This document shows positions 1-8,996 of a stretch of DNA of 64,000 nucleotides, one piece after another. Under the pieces are notes generated by a model that was not told the DNA's origin, searched no databases, and worked only from the letters and a program-made list of their open reading frames with translations. The position numbers were made by a program, and so were the translations under genes. The stretch's first letter is position 1. Each line of letters opens with the position of its first letter. The stretch comes from CAWGHZ01 sp963822575 (lineage in GTDB: Bacteria > Pseudomonadota > Alphaproteobacteria > MPNO01 > DASWLB01). The stretch lies in assembly GCA_963822575.1 (NCBI GenBank), contig CAWGHZ010000004.1:868001-932000 (forward strand), given 5' to 3'.

Positions 1-906
1 AGAAGAAGTACCCGGGGATCACGATCAGCTACACCGGGATGAACGGGTTCGAAATCGATCCCCAAGATCCAGCGCGAGCGCGAGGCCGGCATCTATAATT
101 GGGACGTCTATCTGGGCGGCACGCCGTCCATCCTGTCGACCCTGAAGCCCGCCGGCGCCTTTGTGCCGCTCAGGCCGATCCTGCGGGCGGACATCGTCGC
201 CGACAAGAACTGGCGCGGCGGGTTCGACGCCGGGTGGGAGGACAACGACAAGAAGTTCACCTACGCCTACGACTTCACCGTGTCGGCGCCGGCCTACGTC
301 AATTGGGACTTCGTCAAGGCCTCGGACTTCAAGAGCTTCAGGGATCTCCTGAAGCCCGAGTTCGCCGGCAAGATCGTGTGGGACGACCCGCGCCGCGGCG
401 GCCCCGGCCTCAACACCGGCGCGATGTTCATCGACAATTACGGCGAGGACTTCCTCGCCAAGCTGACCGGTACGCAGAAGGTCGCCTACACCAACAACGG
501 CCGCCAGATCGCCGAATGGGTGGTTCGCGGTAAGTACCCGATCGGGCTCTCGGCGGGCTCACAGTATCTCGAGCAGTTCTGGAAGCAGGGGCTCGGCAAG
601 AACATCAAGCCCTACATGGCCGACGTCACCAAGTTGAACGGCGGGCCCGGCTTCGGCTGCGTCGCGCTGATGGACCGCGCGCCGCACCCGAACGCCGCCA
701 AGCTGTACATCAACTGGCTTCTGTCGCAGGAAGGGCAGTCGGATTACGTCAAGTCCGGCCGCAACTCGCGCCGGCTCGACGTCAAGCCGGGCGATCCGGA
801 CCTTGTGCCGCAGCCGGGCGTCACGTACCGCGATACCCAGACCGAGGGCTCGATCCCGTTGCGCAAGAGGGTGTCGGCCATCGCCAAGGCCAACATCAAG
901 CACTAG
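1..906 (+). CDS. ABC transporter extracellular substrate-binding protein (5' truncated, frameshifted)
   Basis: Periplasmic binding protein of an ABC importer, family-1 solute-binding type, of the kind paired with ferric-iron or small organic substrate permeases. The window begins inside the gene. Reading starts at base 3 (KKYPGITISYTG) and must shift by one near base 57 to continue as KIQREREAGIYNWDVYLGG, so one extra base sits in the ATCGATCCCC stretch. The remainder is open to the stop at 906 and has the family's usual fold elements, including a C-terminal segment with LYINWLLSQEGQ. The signal peptide lies upstream of the window. An ATPase and a double-length permease follow on the same strand, so this is the first gene of a three-gene importer. 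The substrate cannot be told from sequence alone. Confidence 0.85.
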
Positions 907-953
907 GGACTGGCGGGCGGCCGTCGGCGCGCGGCCGGTGGAAAGCGGTACCG

Positions 954-2054
954 ATGGCTGAGCCGTTCCTCGAGCTCTCGCACCTCTCCAAGCGGTTCGG
1001 CGAGGTGGCGGCGGTCGACGACCTCACCCTCGACTTCGCGAAGGGCGAGGCGGTGACGCTCCTTGGCCCATCGGGCTGCGGCAAGACGACGACCTTGCGC
1101 ATGATCGCCGGGCTCGAGACGCCCGACGCGGGCGCGATCTGCCTCGCCGGCCGGCCGCTCGTCTCGGTCGCCGACGGGATCGACCTTCCGCCCGAGAAGC
1201 GCGGCATGGGCATGGTGTTCCAGTCCTACGCGATCTGGCCGCACATGACCGTCGCCGGCAATGTCGGCTTCCCGCTCCGGGTGCGGCGCGCGCCCGGCGG
1301 CGAGATCAAGGCGCGCGTCGCCAAGGCGCTCGAGATGGTCGGGCTCGCCGGCTACGAGGACCGGCCGGCGCCGGCGCTTTCCGGCGGGCAGCAGCAGCGC
1401 GTGGCACTCGCCCGCGCGCTGGTCTACGAGCCGGAGATACTGCTGCTCGACGAGCCGCTGTCGAACCTCGACGTCAAGCTGCGCGAGCAGATGCGCGTCG
1501 AGATCCGCCGGCTGCAAGACCGGCTCGACCTCACCGTCATTTATGTCACCCACGACCAGGCAGAGGCGCTCGGGCTTTCCGACCGGATCGTCATGCTCAA
1601 TCGCGGTCGGATCGAGCAGATCGGTACGCCGCGCGAGCTCTACGAGCGGCCGCGCACACCCTTCGTCCGGGACTTCCTGGGCAAGTCCATCCGGCTCGCC
1701 GGGCGGATCGCTCGGCTCGATTCCGGCGGCACGCTGGTCGCGCTCGAGGACGGGCGAGGCACGATGCTGCCCTGCCGCGCGCCGGTCGACGCGTCGCTTG
1801 CGGTCGGCGCGACGGTCGAGGTGTCGGTCCGGCCCGAATCCATCGCGATCGAGACCCATGCCGACGGCGCCTGTCCCGGCCGGCTCGCCGGCGTCGTGGA
1901 GGCGGTGCTGTATCAGGGCGAGCGGTCGGAATGCGAGGTGCGCATCGGCGGCCAGGCGGCGCTGGTGTTCGTGCCGCCCTCGGCGGTGGTGGCGCGCGAC
2001 AGCGAGATCTGGCTGCGCATCCCGCCGGAGGCCGCCTCGGTCTGGCCGGCATGA
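954..2054 (+). CDS. ABC transporter ATP-binding protein
   Basis: Cytoplasmic ATPase of 366 residues that powers the importer encoded around it. It has Walker A GPSGCGKTT near residue 39, signature LSGGQQQRVALARAL near 143, Walker B EILLLDEP with the D-loop SNLD, and the switch histidine in YVTHDQAEA. The C-terminal third is a TOBE-like domain, as in PotA, UgpC and FbpC type ATPases. It begins 47 bases after the binding protein and its stop overlaps the permease start by four bases (ATGA), which implies translational coupling. Assignment to the iron/putrescine/maltose-type importer class is secure; the substrate is not known. Confidence 0.93.
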   Translation: MAEPFLELSHLSKRFGEVAAVDDLTLDFAKGEAVTLLGPSGCGKTTTLRMIAGLETPDAGAICLAGRPLVSVADGIDLPPEKRGMGMVFQSYAIWPHMTVAGNVGFPLRVRRAPGGEIKARVAKALEMVGLAGYEDRPAPALSGGQQQRVALARALVYEPEILLLDEPLSNLDVKLREQMRVEIRRLQDRLDLTVIYVTHDQAEALGLSDRIVMLNRGRIEQIGTPRELYERPRTPFVRDFLGKSIRLAGRIARLDSGGTLVALEDGRGTMLPCRAPVDASLAVGATVEVSVRPESIAIETHADGACPGRLAGVVEAVLYQGERSECEVRIGGQAALVFVPPSAVVARDSEIWLRIPPEAASVWPA

Positions 2055-3778
2055 CAACCGGCGCCGTCGGCCGCCCACGCCCCCGGATCGGCCGCGTCCG
2101 GCTGGAGGGGCAGTATCTCCTGTTCGTCGTCCTCTTGGCACTGGTCGCGCTGATGGTGCTGGCCCCGGTCGGCATCATCGTGGTCAAGAGCTTCACGGTC
2201 GGCGGGTTCGGCAAGCCGGTCACGTGGAGTTTCGCCGGCTGGCGTGAGGCGGTGGACGATCCGACGATGCGCTCATCGGTATGGAACAGCCTGCGCCTCC
2301 TGGTCGGCATCCAGGTGTTCTCGATCCCGATCTCGGTGACCATCGCCTGGCTTCTGGGCCGGACCGATTTGCCCGGCCGCGGCACGTTCGAGTTCGCCTT
2401 CTGGATCACATTCTTCCTGCCCTCGCTCGCGGTCACGCTGGGCTGGATCGTGCTGCTCGACCCGCAGTCGGGCCTTCTCAACAAGCTGGCGATGACGCTG
2501 CCCTTCGTCACGAAAGGGCCGTTCAACATCTACTCGTTCTGGGGCATCGTCTGGGCCCACCTCGCGACCAGCTCGATCTCGGTCAAGGTGATGCTGCTCA
2601 CCCCCGCCTTCCGCAACCTCGACGGCTCGTTCGAGGAGGCGGCGCGCGTCTCGGGCGCGAACCGCTTCAAGACGATGGTGCTGGTGATCGTGCCGCTGAT
2701 GCTGCCGGCGATCCTGACCGTCCTGGTGCTCGCCACGATCCGGGCGATGCAGAACTTCGAGATCGAGATGGTGCTGGGCCCGCCCTTCGACTTCTTCGTG
2801 TACGGCACCAAGATCTACCGGCTGGTCGGGCAGGAGCCGCCGCAGTTCGGCGCGGCCACCGCCCTCGCCTCGATCGGGCTCGTCATCATCGCGCCGCTGA
2901 TCCTGGTGCAGCGCTGGCTCATCACGCGGCGCAGCTACGCCTCGATCACCGGGCGCATGCGCCTCGCGCCGATGAAGCTCGGGCGCTGGCGCTGGCCGGC
3001 CTTCGGCGTGCTGCTGGCGTTCGTCTTCGTGGTCACCGTGACGCCGGTCGCGTTCCTGGTGGTCGCATCCTTCATGAAGCTGTTCGGCTTCTTCAACATC
3101 CCGCACCCGTTCACGGTCGGCCAGTGGACGTCGGTCCTGCACGGCGAGGATTTCCTCGCGGCGCTCGCCTCGACGCTCAAGATGGCGGCGGGCGCGGCGC
3201 TGGTCGCGATCGTGCTGTGCTCTCTGATCGCGTACTTCACCGTCCGGTCGCGCTATGCCGGGCGCGGCGCGCTCGATTTCCTGTCGTGGCTGCCGTTCGG
3301 CATTCCCGGCATCCTGCTCGGGCTCGGGCTTCTGCACGTCTTCCTGGGGATCGCGGCGCTGCGCTTCCTCTACGGCTCGATCACGCTCCTGGTTATCGCC
3401 ATCGTGATCGCCTCGATGACCTTTGGGACGCAGGTGCTCAAGACCAACATGCTGCAGCTCGGCGCCGAGCTGGAGGAGGCGGCGCGCGTCACCGGCGCCA
3501 ACTGGTGGAAGACGTTCCGCCGCGTCATCCTGCCGATCGTGATGCCGTCGCTGATCCTGGTCGGCGTGCTCAACTTCATCTCGGCGGCGCGCGACATCTC
3601 GTCGGTCGCGCTGCTCGCGACCAACGCGACCAAGACGCTCTCGCTCCTTCAGCTCGACTACATGATCGAGGGGCGCTACGAGGCGGCCGCGGTGATCTCC
3701 GTCGTCGTCGTGGTCATGACGACCGGCGTCGCGTTCCTCGCCCGCATGCTCGGCCTCAGCCTCGGCGTGCGGGAGTAG
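2051..3778 (+). CDS. ABC transporter double-domain permease
   Basis: Inner-membrane permease of 575 residues made of two fused six-helix halves, as in FbpB-type ferric-iron permeases. Each half has an EAA loop that docks on the ATPase: EEAARVSGANRFKTMVLVIV in the first half and EEAARVTGANWWKTFRRVIL in the second. The ATG at 2051 overlaps the upstream stop, which decides against an earlier in-frame start at 1931 that would lie inside the ATPase gene. It closes the importer operon. A single fused permease explains why only one permease gene is present. No substrate is evident. Confidence 0.92.
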   Translation: MTTGAVGRPRPRIGRVRLEGQYLLFVVLLALVALMVLAPVGIIVVKSFTVGGFGKPVTWSFAGWREAVDDPTMRSSVWNSLRLLVGIQVFSIPISVTIAWLLGRTDLPGRGTFEFAFWITFFLPSLAVTLGWIVLLDPQSGLLNKLAMTLPFVTKGPFNIYSFWGIVWAHLATSSISVKVMLLTPAFRNLDGSFEEAARVSGANRFKTMVLVIVPLMLPAILTVLVLATIRAMQNFEIEMVLGPPFDFFVYGTKIYRLVGQEPPQFGAATALASIGLVIIAPLILVQRWLITRRSYASITGRMRLAPMKLGRWRWPAFGVLLAFVFVVTVTPVAFLVVASFMKLFGFFNIPHPFTVGQWTSVLHGEDFLAALASTLKMAAGAALVAIVLCSLIAYFTVRSRYAGRGALDFLSWLPFGIPGILLGLGLLHVFLGIAALRFLYGSITLLVIAIVIASMTFGTQVLKTNMLQLGAELEEAARVTGANWWKTFRRVILPIVMPSLILVGVLNFISAARDISSVALLATNATKTLSLLQLDYMIEGRYEAAAVISVVVVVMTTGVAFLARMLGLSLGVRE

Positions 3779-3785
3779 GCGCCGC

Positions 3786-4955
3786 CTACCGCGACGGCAC
3801 CTGCTTGGTGAGTGCGATCTCGCGCCCCTCGCGCGAGGATTGCAGGATGCCGAGGCAGACCTCCAAGGTCGCACGGCCCCAGGCCGCGTCGGGGAAGGCC
3901 GGCCGGTCGCCTTCGAGCGCCGCGACCAGCTCCACAAGTTCGGCCTCGCGGCCGGCATTGTGCGCGATCGGCATCTCCTCGCAGCCCTCCGCGGTGTAGA
4001 CGAAGAGCCCGTCCGGCGACTGGCGGATGTGGCCGCGCTCGCAGGCGACGATTGTCAGTCCGAAGAATGGCATGCGCCGCGGCCCCGCGCCGCGGTCGTG
4101 CGCCGGGCCCGCGCTCCGCGCCCAGCGATACTTCTCCTCCGCCGAGAGCGGGCCGGTGAGGCGGGACTTCGGCTTTCGCGTCCGGGGATCGGGCACGGTG
4201 CCACCGCCCTCGCCGATGTTCCAGGTCAGTTCCACGATGTCGAAATAGCCGTAGCCGTTGAAGCCGAGCGTTGCGCAGGCGCCGTTCTCGAAGGTGATCA
4301 GGGCGCTGAAATTGCCCTCAGTGTCGAAGTGCGGGTCGTGCCGGCCGGCGACGCCGCGCACGCTCTTCGCCATGCCGCCCGCGATATAGCGCACGATGTC
4401 GACGTGATGCGGCCCCTGGCGGTAGACCAGCCCGCCGCCGAGCGAGGTGTCCACTTCGGTGGCGAGGCGCGGCCGCTGCAGCCAGTTGTTGTAGTTCCAT
4501 GAGGTGATCTGGATCACCTCGCCCAGCCGGCCCGACGTCACCACCTCGCGCATCGCGCGGATGGGCGAATCGAAAATCTTGGAATGCCCCTGGATGAATT
4601 TCACGCCGGCCTTGGCGCAGGCCTCCACCATGCGGTCGCACTGCTCCAGGGTCACCGCCATCGGCTTCTCGCAGATGACGTGCTTCCCTTTGGCCGCCGC
4701 CGCCAGCACGTGCTCGCAATGGACGGGGTTGGGCGTCGAGACCCACACCACGTCCACGTCCTTGGCGGCGCACAACTTCTCGACCAAATCGTAGGTCGGC
4801 AGGTCGTATTTCGCGGCGAAGTCCTCGCGCGCCTCGGCGCGAAGGTCCGCGGCGCCGGCGAGCCGCACCCCCTTCGGCGGGTTCTGGAACGCCGGCAGGG
4901 TCTGCTCGGTCGCCGCGCCCAGCCCCGCGATCCCCACCCCCAGCTCGACTGTCAT
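3786..4955 (-). CDS. Gfo/Idh/MocA-family dehydrogenase, probably acting on an aromatic dihydrodiol
   Basis: Soluble NAD(P)-dependent oxidoreductase of 389 residues. The N-terminal Rossmann half starts GVGIAGLGAATEQTLPAF and carries the family CEKPMA motif with its lysine; the C-terminal half includes GPHHVDIVRYIAGG. The ATG at 4955 follows a GGGAGG Shine-Dalgarno about eight bases upstream; an open extension to 5159 has no such support. It is divergent from a Rieske oxygenase and an extradiol dioxygenase. In phthalate degradation a family member (Pht4 type) oxidises the 4,5-dihydrodiol made by such an oxygenase, and that is the likely role here. The family is secure; the substrate is inferred from neighbours. 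Confidence 0.85.
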   Translation of the reverse strand: MTVELGVGIAGLGAATEQTLPAFQNPPKGVRLAGAADLRAEAREDFAAKYDLPTYDLVEKLCAAKDVDVVWVSTPNPVHCEHVLAAAAKGKHVICEKPMAVTLEQCDRMVEACAKAGVKFIQGHSKIFDSPIRAMREVVTSGRLGEVIQITSWNYNNWLQRPRLATEVDTSLGGGLVYRQGPHHVDIVRYIAGGMAKSVRGVAGRHDPHFDTEGNFSALITFENGACATLGFNGYGYFDIVELTWNIGEGGGTVPDPRTRKPKSRLTGPLSAEEKYRWARSAGPAHDRGAGPRRMPFFGLTIVACERGHIRQSPDGLFVYTAEGCEEMPIAHNAGREAELVELVAALEGDRPAFPDAAWGRATLEVCLGILQSSREGREIALTKQVPSR

Positions 4956-5109
4956 GCGCGCCTCCCTTGCGACCGGTTGCCTTCGAAGGGTCGAGATTAA
5001 GTCGGGGGCCGGCGCCGCGCCAGGGCTTGCCGCGGGGCGATGACGATTGGCAGTGGCGTTCGGCGGGTGGTAATCTTCGGCCACGAACGATTTGCGGAGG
5101 ATGTCCTCG

Positions 5110-6315
5110 ATGCTGTCGCGCGAAGACAACGAGATGTTGACCCGGGTCGGACCCGGCACGCCCTGCGGCGAACTCTTGCGCCGTTACTGGATGCCAATTT
5201 GCCCGATGGCCGAGCTGACAGAGGCCCAGCCGAAAAAGCGGGTGCGCATCCTGGGCGAGGATCTGGTCGTGTTCCGCGACGGCAAGGGGCGCTTCGGCCT
5301 CCTCGCCGAGCAGTGCTGCCACCGCCACGCCTCGCTCGCCTACGGGTTCGTCGAGGAAGACGGGCTGCGCTGTCCCTATCACGGCTGGAAGTACGACGTG
5401 ACCGGCAAGTGCATCGAACAGCCGTTCGAGCCGCCGGGCAGCCCCCTTATCCACGAGGCCTGCCAGAGATCCTATCCCGTGCAGCAGATGGTCGGCATCC
5501 TGTTCGCCTATCTGGGCCCGGCGCCCGTGCCGCTTTTGCCGCGCTACGAGACTCTGGTGCGCAAGGACGGCACGCGGTCGATCCAGGTGCTGCCGATCCA
5601 CAACAACAACTGGCTGCAGGCGCAGGAGAACTCGGTCGACCCGGTGCACACCTACTACCTGCACGGCCACATGCTGGCGCAGCAGGGCCTCCTCAACTCG
5701 GGCGATCACGGCGGCGGATACTTCTACCGCCCGATCCAGAAGTACGATTTCGAGCTGTGCGAGGAGCCGGCCTGGGCCGGCCTCCGCAAGATCCGCTTCT
5801 ACGGCGGCGACAAGCCGGAGAAGGAGGTCGGCCATCCGGCGATCTTCCCCAACATCCTGCTGGCGCCGCAGGGGACGGAACTGACCATCCACTGGCGCGT
5901 CCCCGTGGACGACGAGCACACCTACATCATCTGGTCGGAATTCACGGCGAGCGACGACGGCTCCGAGGTCGACCAGCGCGACGAGGACATTCCGGTCGGC
6001 TACATCGAACCGTGGAAGCGGCCGGACGGCAGCGTCGACCTCTCGAGCTTCCCCACCCAGGACCAGATGGCATGGGAGACCCAGGGCAAGGTGTTCGACC
6101 GCTCGACGGAGCTTCTCGGCGTATCGGACCGCGGCGTCGTCATGTGGCGCCGCCTGCTCAAGGAACAGATCGAACGTGTCCAGCGCGGCGAGGACCCGGC
6201 GGGCGTGGTGCGCGACCCGAAACTGAACGAGGTGATCCGTTTCACCCTGTCGGCCGGCCAGCGCGCCCATACCCAGGCGCTGCGACGGCTGATCGCCGAG
6301 GGCGCGGCGGAGTAA
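5110..6315 (+). CDS. Rieske [2Fe-2S] aromatic oxygenase, oxygenase subunit (phthalate-4,5-dioxygenase-like)
   Basis: Terminal oxygenase of 401 residues that would hydroxylate an aromatic acid with electrons from a separate reductase. Rieske ligands are C69, H71, C88 and H91 (CCHRHASL and CPYHGW). The mononuclear iron site is visible as NSVDPVHTYYLHG with D177, H180 and H185. Three in-frame starts compete: TTG 5092, ATG 5101 and ATG 5110. Only 5110 has GGAGG at a proper nine-base distance, and MLSREDNEMLTRVGPG matches the usual N-terminus of phthalate-dioxygenase-type proteins. No ferredoxin or reductase gene is nearby. The extradiol dioxygenase follows five bases later, so the pair is one operon. 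Confidence 0.9.
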   Translation: MLSREDNEMLTRVGPGTPCGELLRRYWMPICPMAELTEAQPKKRVRILGEDLVVFRDGKGRFGLLAEQCCHRHASLAYGFVEEDGLRCPYHGWKYDVTGKCIEQPFEPPGSPLIHEACQRSYPVQQMVGILFAYLGPAPVPLLPRYETLVRKDGTRSIQVLPIHNNNWLQAQENSVDPVHTYYLHGHMLAQQGLLNSGDHGGGYFYRPIQKYDFELCEEPAWAGLRKIRFYGGDKPEKEVGHPAIFPNILLAPQGTELTIHWRVPVDDEHTYIIWSEFTASDDGSEVDQRDEDIPVGYIEPWKRPDGSVDLSSFPTQDQMAWETQGKVFDRSTELLGVSDRGVVMWRRLLKEQIERVQRGEDPAGVVRDPKLNEVIRFTLSAGQRAHTQALRRLIAEGAAE

Positions 6316-6320
6316 AGGCC

Positions 6321-7331
6321 GTGGCGGACATCGTCTTCGGCTTCGGCTCGTCGCACGGGCCGCTTCTCTCGACCCCGCCCGAGCAATGGGATCTGCGTGC
6401 CAATGCCGACCGCGTCAATCCGGCGCACGCCTATCGCGGCGGCACTTACAATTTCGCCGAGCTTCTCGCGCTGCGTAAGGACGGCGACTTCGCGGCGCAG
6501 AACCGCATCGAGGTGCGGCGCGAGCGGCATGCCCGCAACCAGAAGCAGCTCGATGCGCTCGGCGACCGCGTCGCCGCCGCCGATCCCGACCTGATCGTGC
6601 TGGTGGGCGACGACCAGCACGAATGGTTCCAGCCCGAGCTGCAGCCCGCCTTCACCGTCTTCTACGGCAAGGAGGTGATCAACACCGCCTATGACGAGGC
6701 GGCGGCGATGGTGAAGCAGCCCGGCCTCGCGCTGGTACGCAAGGCGCGCCACCCGCCGGTCGACCACCACTACCCGGTGGCGAGCGACCTGGCTTTGCGG
6801 ATCATCGAACAGGCGATGGCGGACGAGTTCGACATCGCCACCTCGTCGCGCCAGCCGCAGAACGGGTCGGGTCCGGTCTCGGTCGGCCATGCGGTGCAGT
6901 TCATCTATCGCCGCATCCTGCGCGACAAGCCGGTGCCGCTGGTGCCGATCTTTCTCAACACGTTCTACCCGCCCAACCAGGCGAGCCCGAAGCGTTGCTT
7001 CGACTTCGGCCGCTCCATCGGCCGGGCGATCGCGTCGTGGGATTCCGACAAGCGGATCGCGATCTGCGCCTCGGGCGGGATGACCCATTTCGTGATCGAC
7101 GAGGAATTCGACGCCCGCATCCTGAAGGCGTTCGCCGACAACGACATGGGCGCGCTCTGCGCCGAGCCGAACGCGTACTTCCAGTCGGGCACGTCCGAAA
7201 TCAAGAACTGGATCACCGCCGCCGGCATCCTGGCCGAGAGCCGGTTCCGCATGAAGCTTTACGACTATGTGCCGTGCTACCGCTCCGATGCGGGCACCGG
7301 CAACGCGATGGGGTTCGCGGTCTGGGAGTGA
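6321..7331 (+). CDS. Class III (LigB-type) extradiol ring-cleavage dioxygenase
   Basis: Non-haem iron dioxygenase of 336 residues that would open a catecholic or gallate-like ring, as protocatechuate 4,5-dioxygenase beta and gallate dioxygenase do. LigB-family features are the early histidine in GFGSSHGPLL, GDDQHEWFQ, and ICASGGMTHF near residue 250. The GTG at 6321 follows a GGAG eight bases upstream and lies five bases after the oxygenase stop. Oxygenase, dihydrodiol dehydrogenase (divergent) and ring-cleavage enzyme together look like a compact aromatic-acid pathway. The exact ring substrate is not determined. Confidence 0.87.
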   Translation: MADIVFGFGSSHGPLLSTPPEQWDLRANADRVNPAHAYRGGTYNFAELLALRKDGDFAAQNRIEVRRERHARNQKQLDALGDRVAAADPDLIVLVGDDQHEWFQPELQPAFTVFYGKEVINTAYDEAAAMVKQPGLALVRKARHPPVDHHYPVASDLALRIIEQAMADEFDIATSSRQPQNGSGPVSVGHAVQFIYRRILRDKPVPLVPIFLNTFYPPNQASPKRCFDFGRSIGRAIASWDSDKRIAICASGGMTHFVIDEEFDARILKAFADNDMGALCAEPNAYFQSGTSEIKNWITAAGILAESRFRMKLYDYVPCYRSDAGTGNAMGFAVWE

Positions 7332-7413
7332 CGCCGGCCCCGGCCCTTGCCGGGACGGCCAAGGAACTCTTGTCGCGCTCGACGCGGGCGGGCGGCAGGG
7401 GTACCTATCGGCC

Positions 7414-8481
7414 ATGCGCCGCCTTGCCCTCATCTCCGCCGCGGTCGCGGTGGTTCTTGCCGCCGGCTATACCGCCTACTGGTTCCGCGCCGCCGACGGG
7501 CTGAAGACGGGCGTCGCGCGCTGGGAGGCGGCGCGCCGCGCCGAAGGGTGGGATCTCGCCCTTGGCAACGTGTCGATCGATGGCTTCCCGTTCCGGCTGA
7601 AGGCGGTGGCCGACGGGTTCGCGATCGGCCGACCCGCGCCGGTGCCGTGGCGCTGGCAGGGCGCGCGCCTTGCCCTGTCCGTCCCGCCCTGGGGCGGCGA
7701 CACCGTAAGCCTCGATGCGCCGGGTGCGCACCATGTCCATCTGGCGCTGCCGGGCGGCCCGCTCGACCTCGCGCTCGCCGCCCAGACGGCGCACGGCACG
7801 GCCCGGCTGGCGCCGGACGGGCGGATCGCGGCGCTCGACGCCGTGCTCGCCGGTGTGTCGGGGCAAGACGCCGACGGCGGAAAATTCCATGCCGACACGA
7901 TCGTGCTGTCGTTTACCGGCGCGCCCAAGCCACCCGCCGGAACAAATGCCGGCCCGCAGGCGCCGCAGGCGGGGCGGCTCCATCTCACGGCCGACGGGAT
8001 CGATCTTCCGGACGGCGCGACCGGCCCGCTCGGCAGGCATGTCGCCCATGTGGAGCTCGACATCGCGCTCGACGGGGCGCTCCCGGCCGGCCCGTCGCGC
8101 CCGGCGCTCGCGGCCTGGCGCGCCGCCGGTGGGACGGTCGAGCTGAACGACGTCAAGATCGACTGGGGCGCCTTCCGGGCCGAGGCGAACGGCACGCTGG
8201 CGCTCGATTCAGACCTGCAACCGATCGGCGCCTTCACCACCCATCTCTGGGGTGTCGACAACGCCCTCGACGCGCTGGTCGACACCGGCCGGATCGACGC
8301 GCGCGCAGGCGCGATGGCCAAGATCGTGCTGCGCGTCATGGCAAAGCCGGCGTCCGATCCCACCACCCCCTCCGAAATCCAGGTGCCTCTCAGCCTGCAG
8401 GGTCGCAAGCTTTATCTCGGCCCTGCCGCGCTCGCCCGCGTGCCCCGCATCGACTGGCCGGGCGGCGGCGAGGAGCGTTGA
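7414..8481 (+). CDS. DUF2125 domain protein, membrane-anchored
   Basis: Protein of 355 residues with one N-terminal membrane anchor (ALISAAVAVVLAAGYTAYWF) and a long beta-rich exported region. The stretch VARWEAARRAEGWDLALGNV followed by IDGFPFRLKA is characteristic of the DUF2125 family, which is widespread in Alphaproteobacteria and of unknown function, probably in the cell envelope. The ATG at 7414 was chosen because it places the anchor at the N-terminus; longer readings overlap the extradiol dioxygenase. It stands between two unrelated units and gives no pathway clue. Confidence 0.8.
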   Translation: MRRLALISAAVAVVLAAGYTAYWFRAADGLKTGVARWEAARRAEGWDLALGNVSIDGFPFRLKAVADGFAIGRPAPVPWRWQGARLALSVPPWGGDTVSLDAPGAHHVHLALPGGPLDLALAAQTAHGTARLAPDGRIAALDAVLAGVSGQDADGGKFHADTIVLSFTGAPKPPAGTNAGPQAPQAGRLHLTADGIDLPDGATGPLGRHVAHVELDIALDGALPAGPSRPALAAWRAAGGTVELNDVKIDWGAFRAEANGTLALDSDLQPIGAFTTHLWGVDNALDALVDTGRIDARAGAMAKIVLRVMAKPASDPTTPSEIQVPLSLQGRKLYLGPAALARVPRIDWPGGGEER

Positions 8482-8537
8482 CATCGGCCGCCGGTCGCGC
8501 GTTCGATGGGGTCAATTCAAACCACGAGGGGCGGCCG

Positions 8538-8912
8538 ATGCGGGTGCTGGTGATCGACGACAATGCCGACCTCGGCAAATTGCTGGTCGAGGCGCTGACC
8601 AACGCCGGCTACGAGGCGCGCCACGCGGCGGACGGCCAGGCGGCGGTGCGCGCCGTCGAGGCCTACGGCGCCGACGTGGTGGTGGTCGATATGTTCATGC
8701 CCGGCATGGACGGGCTCGAGCTGATCGCTCGGCTGAGGCGCCGTCCCGGCCACCGGAACATGCGCATCATCGGCATTTCGGGGGGCGGACGGGCCGGCGA
8801 CCTCGATCTCCTGCGCATGTCGCAGCGTCTGGGCGCGCACGCGGCGCTCGCCAAACCGTTCAAGCCTTCGGAACTGATTGCCAAGATCAAGGATCTGACG
8901 GAACAAGCCTGA
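8538..8912 (+). CDS. Single-domain response regulator (CheY-like receiver)
   Basis: Stand-alone receiver of 124 residues with no output domain. It has the acidic pair in VLVIDDNADL, the phosphoacceptor aspartate in VVVVDMFMPGMDGLELI (about residue 54), and the conserved lysine in ALAKPFKPSEL. The switch threonine/serine position appears in IIGISGGG. It could be a phosphate shuttle or sink, or act by protein contact. It is not next to a kinase; the nearest kinase in the window is the hybrid kinase at 16.2-18.4 kb. The partner is unknown. Confidence 0.9.
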   Translation: MRVLVIDDNADLGKLLVEALTNAGYEARHAADGQAAVRAVEAYGADVVVVDMFMPGMDGLELIARLRRRPGHRNMRIIGISGGGRAGDLDLLRMSQRLGAHAALAKPFKPSELIAKIKDLTEQA

Positions 8913-8996
8913 CCGCGGCTGGCGCCCCGACCCGCCGTTCATTCGAGACGAGCCATCGCCGCCGCACCCTGCGCCGGCCAAAGAAGGAGAACGTAC

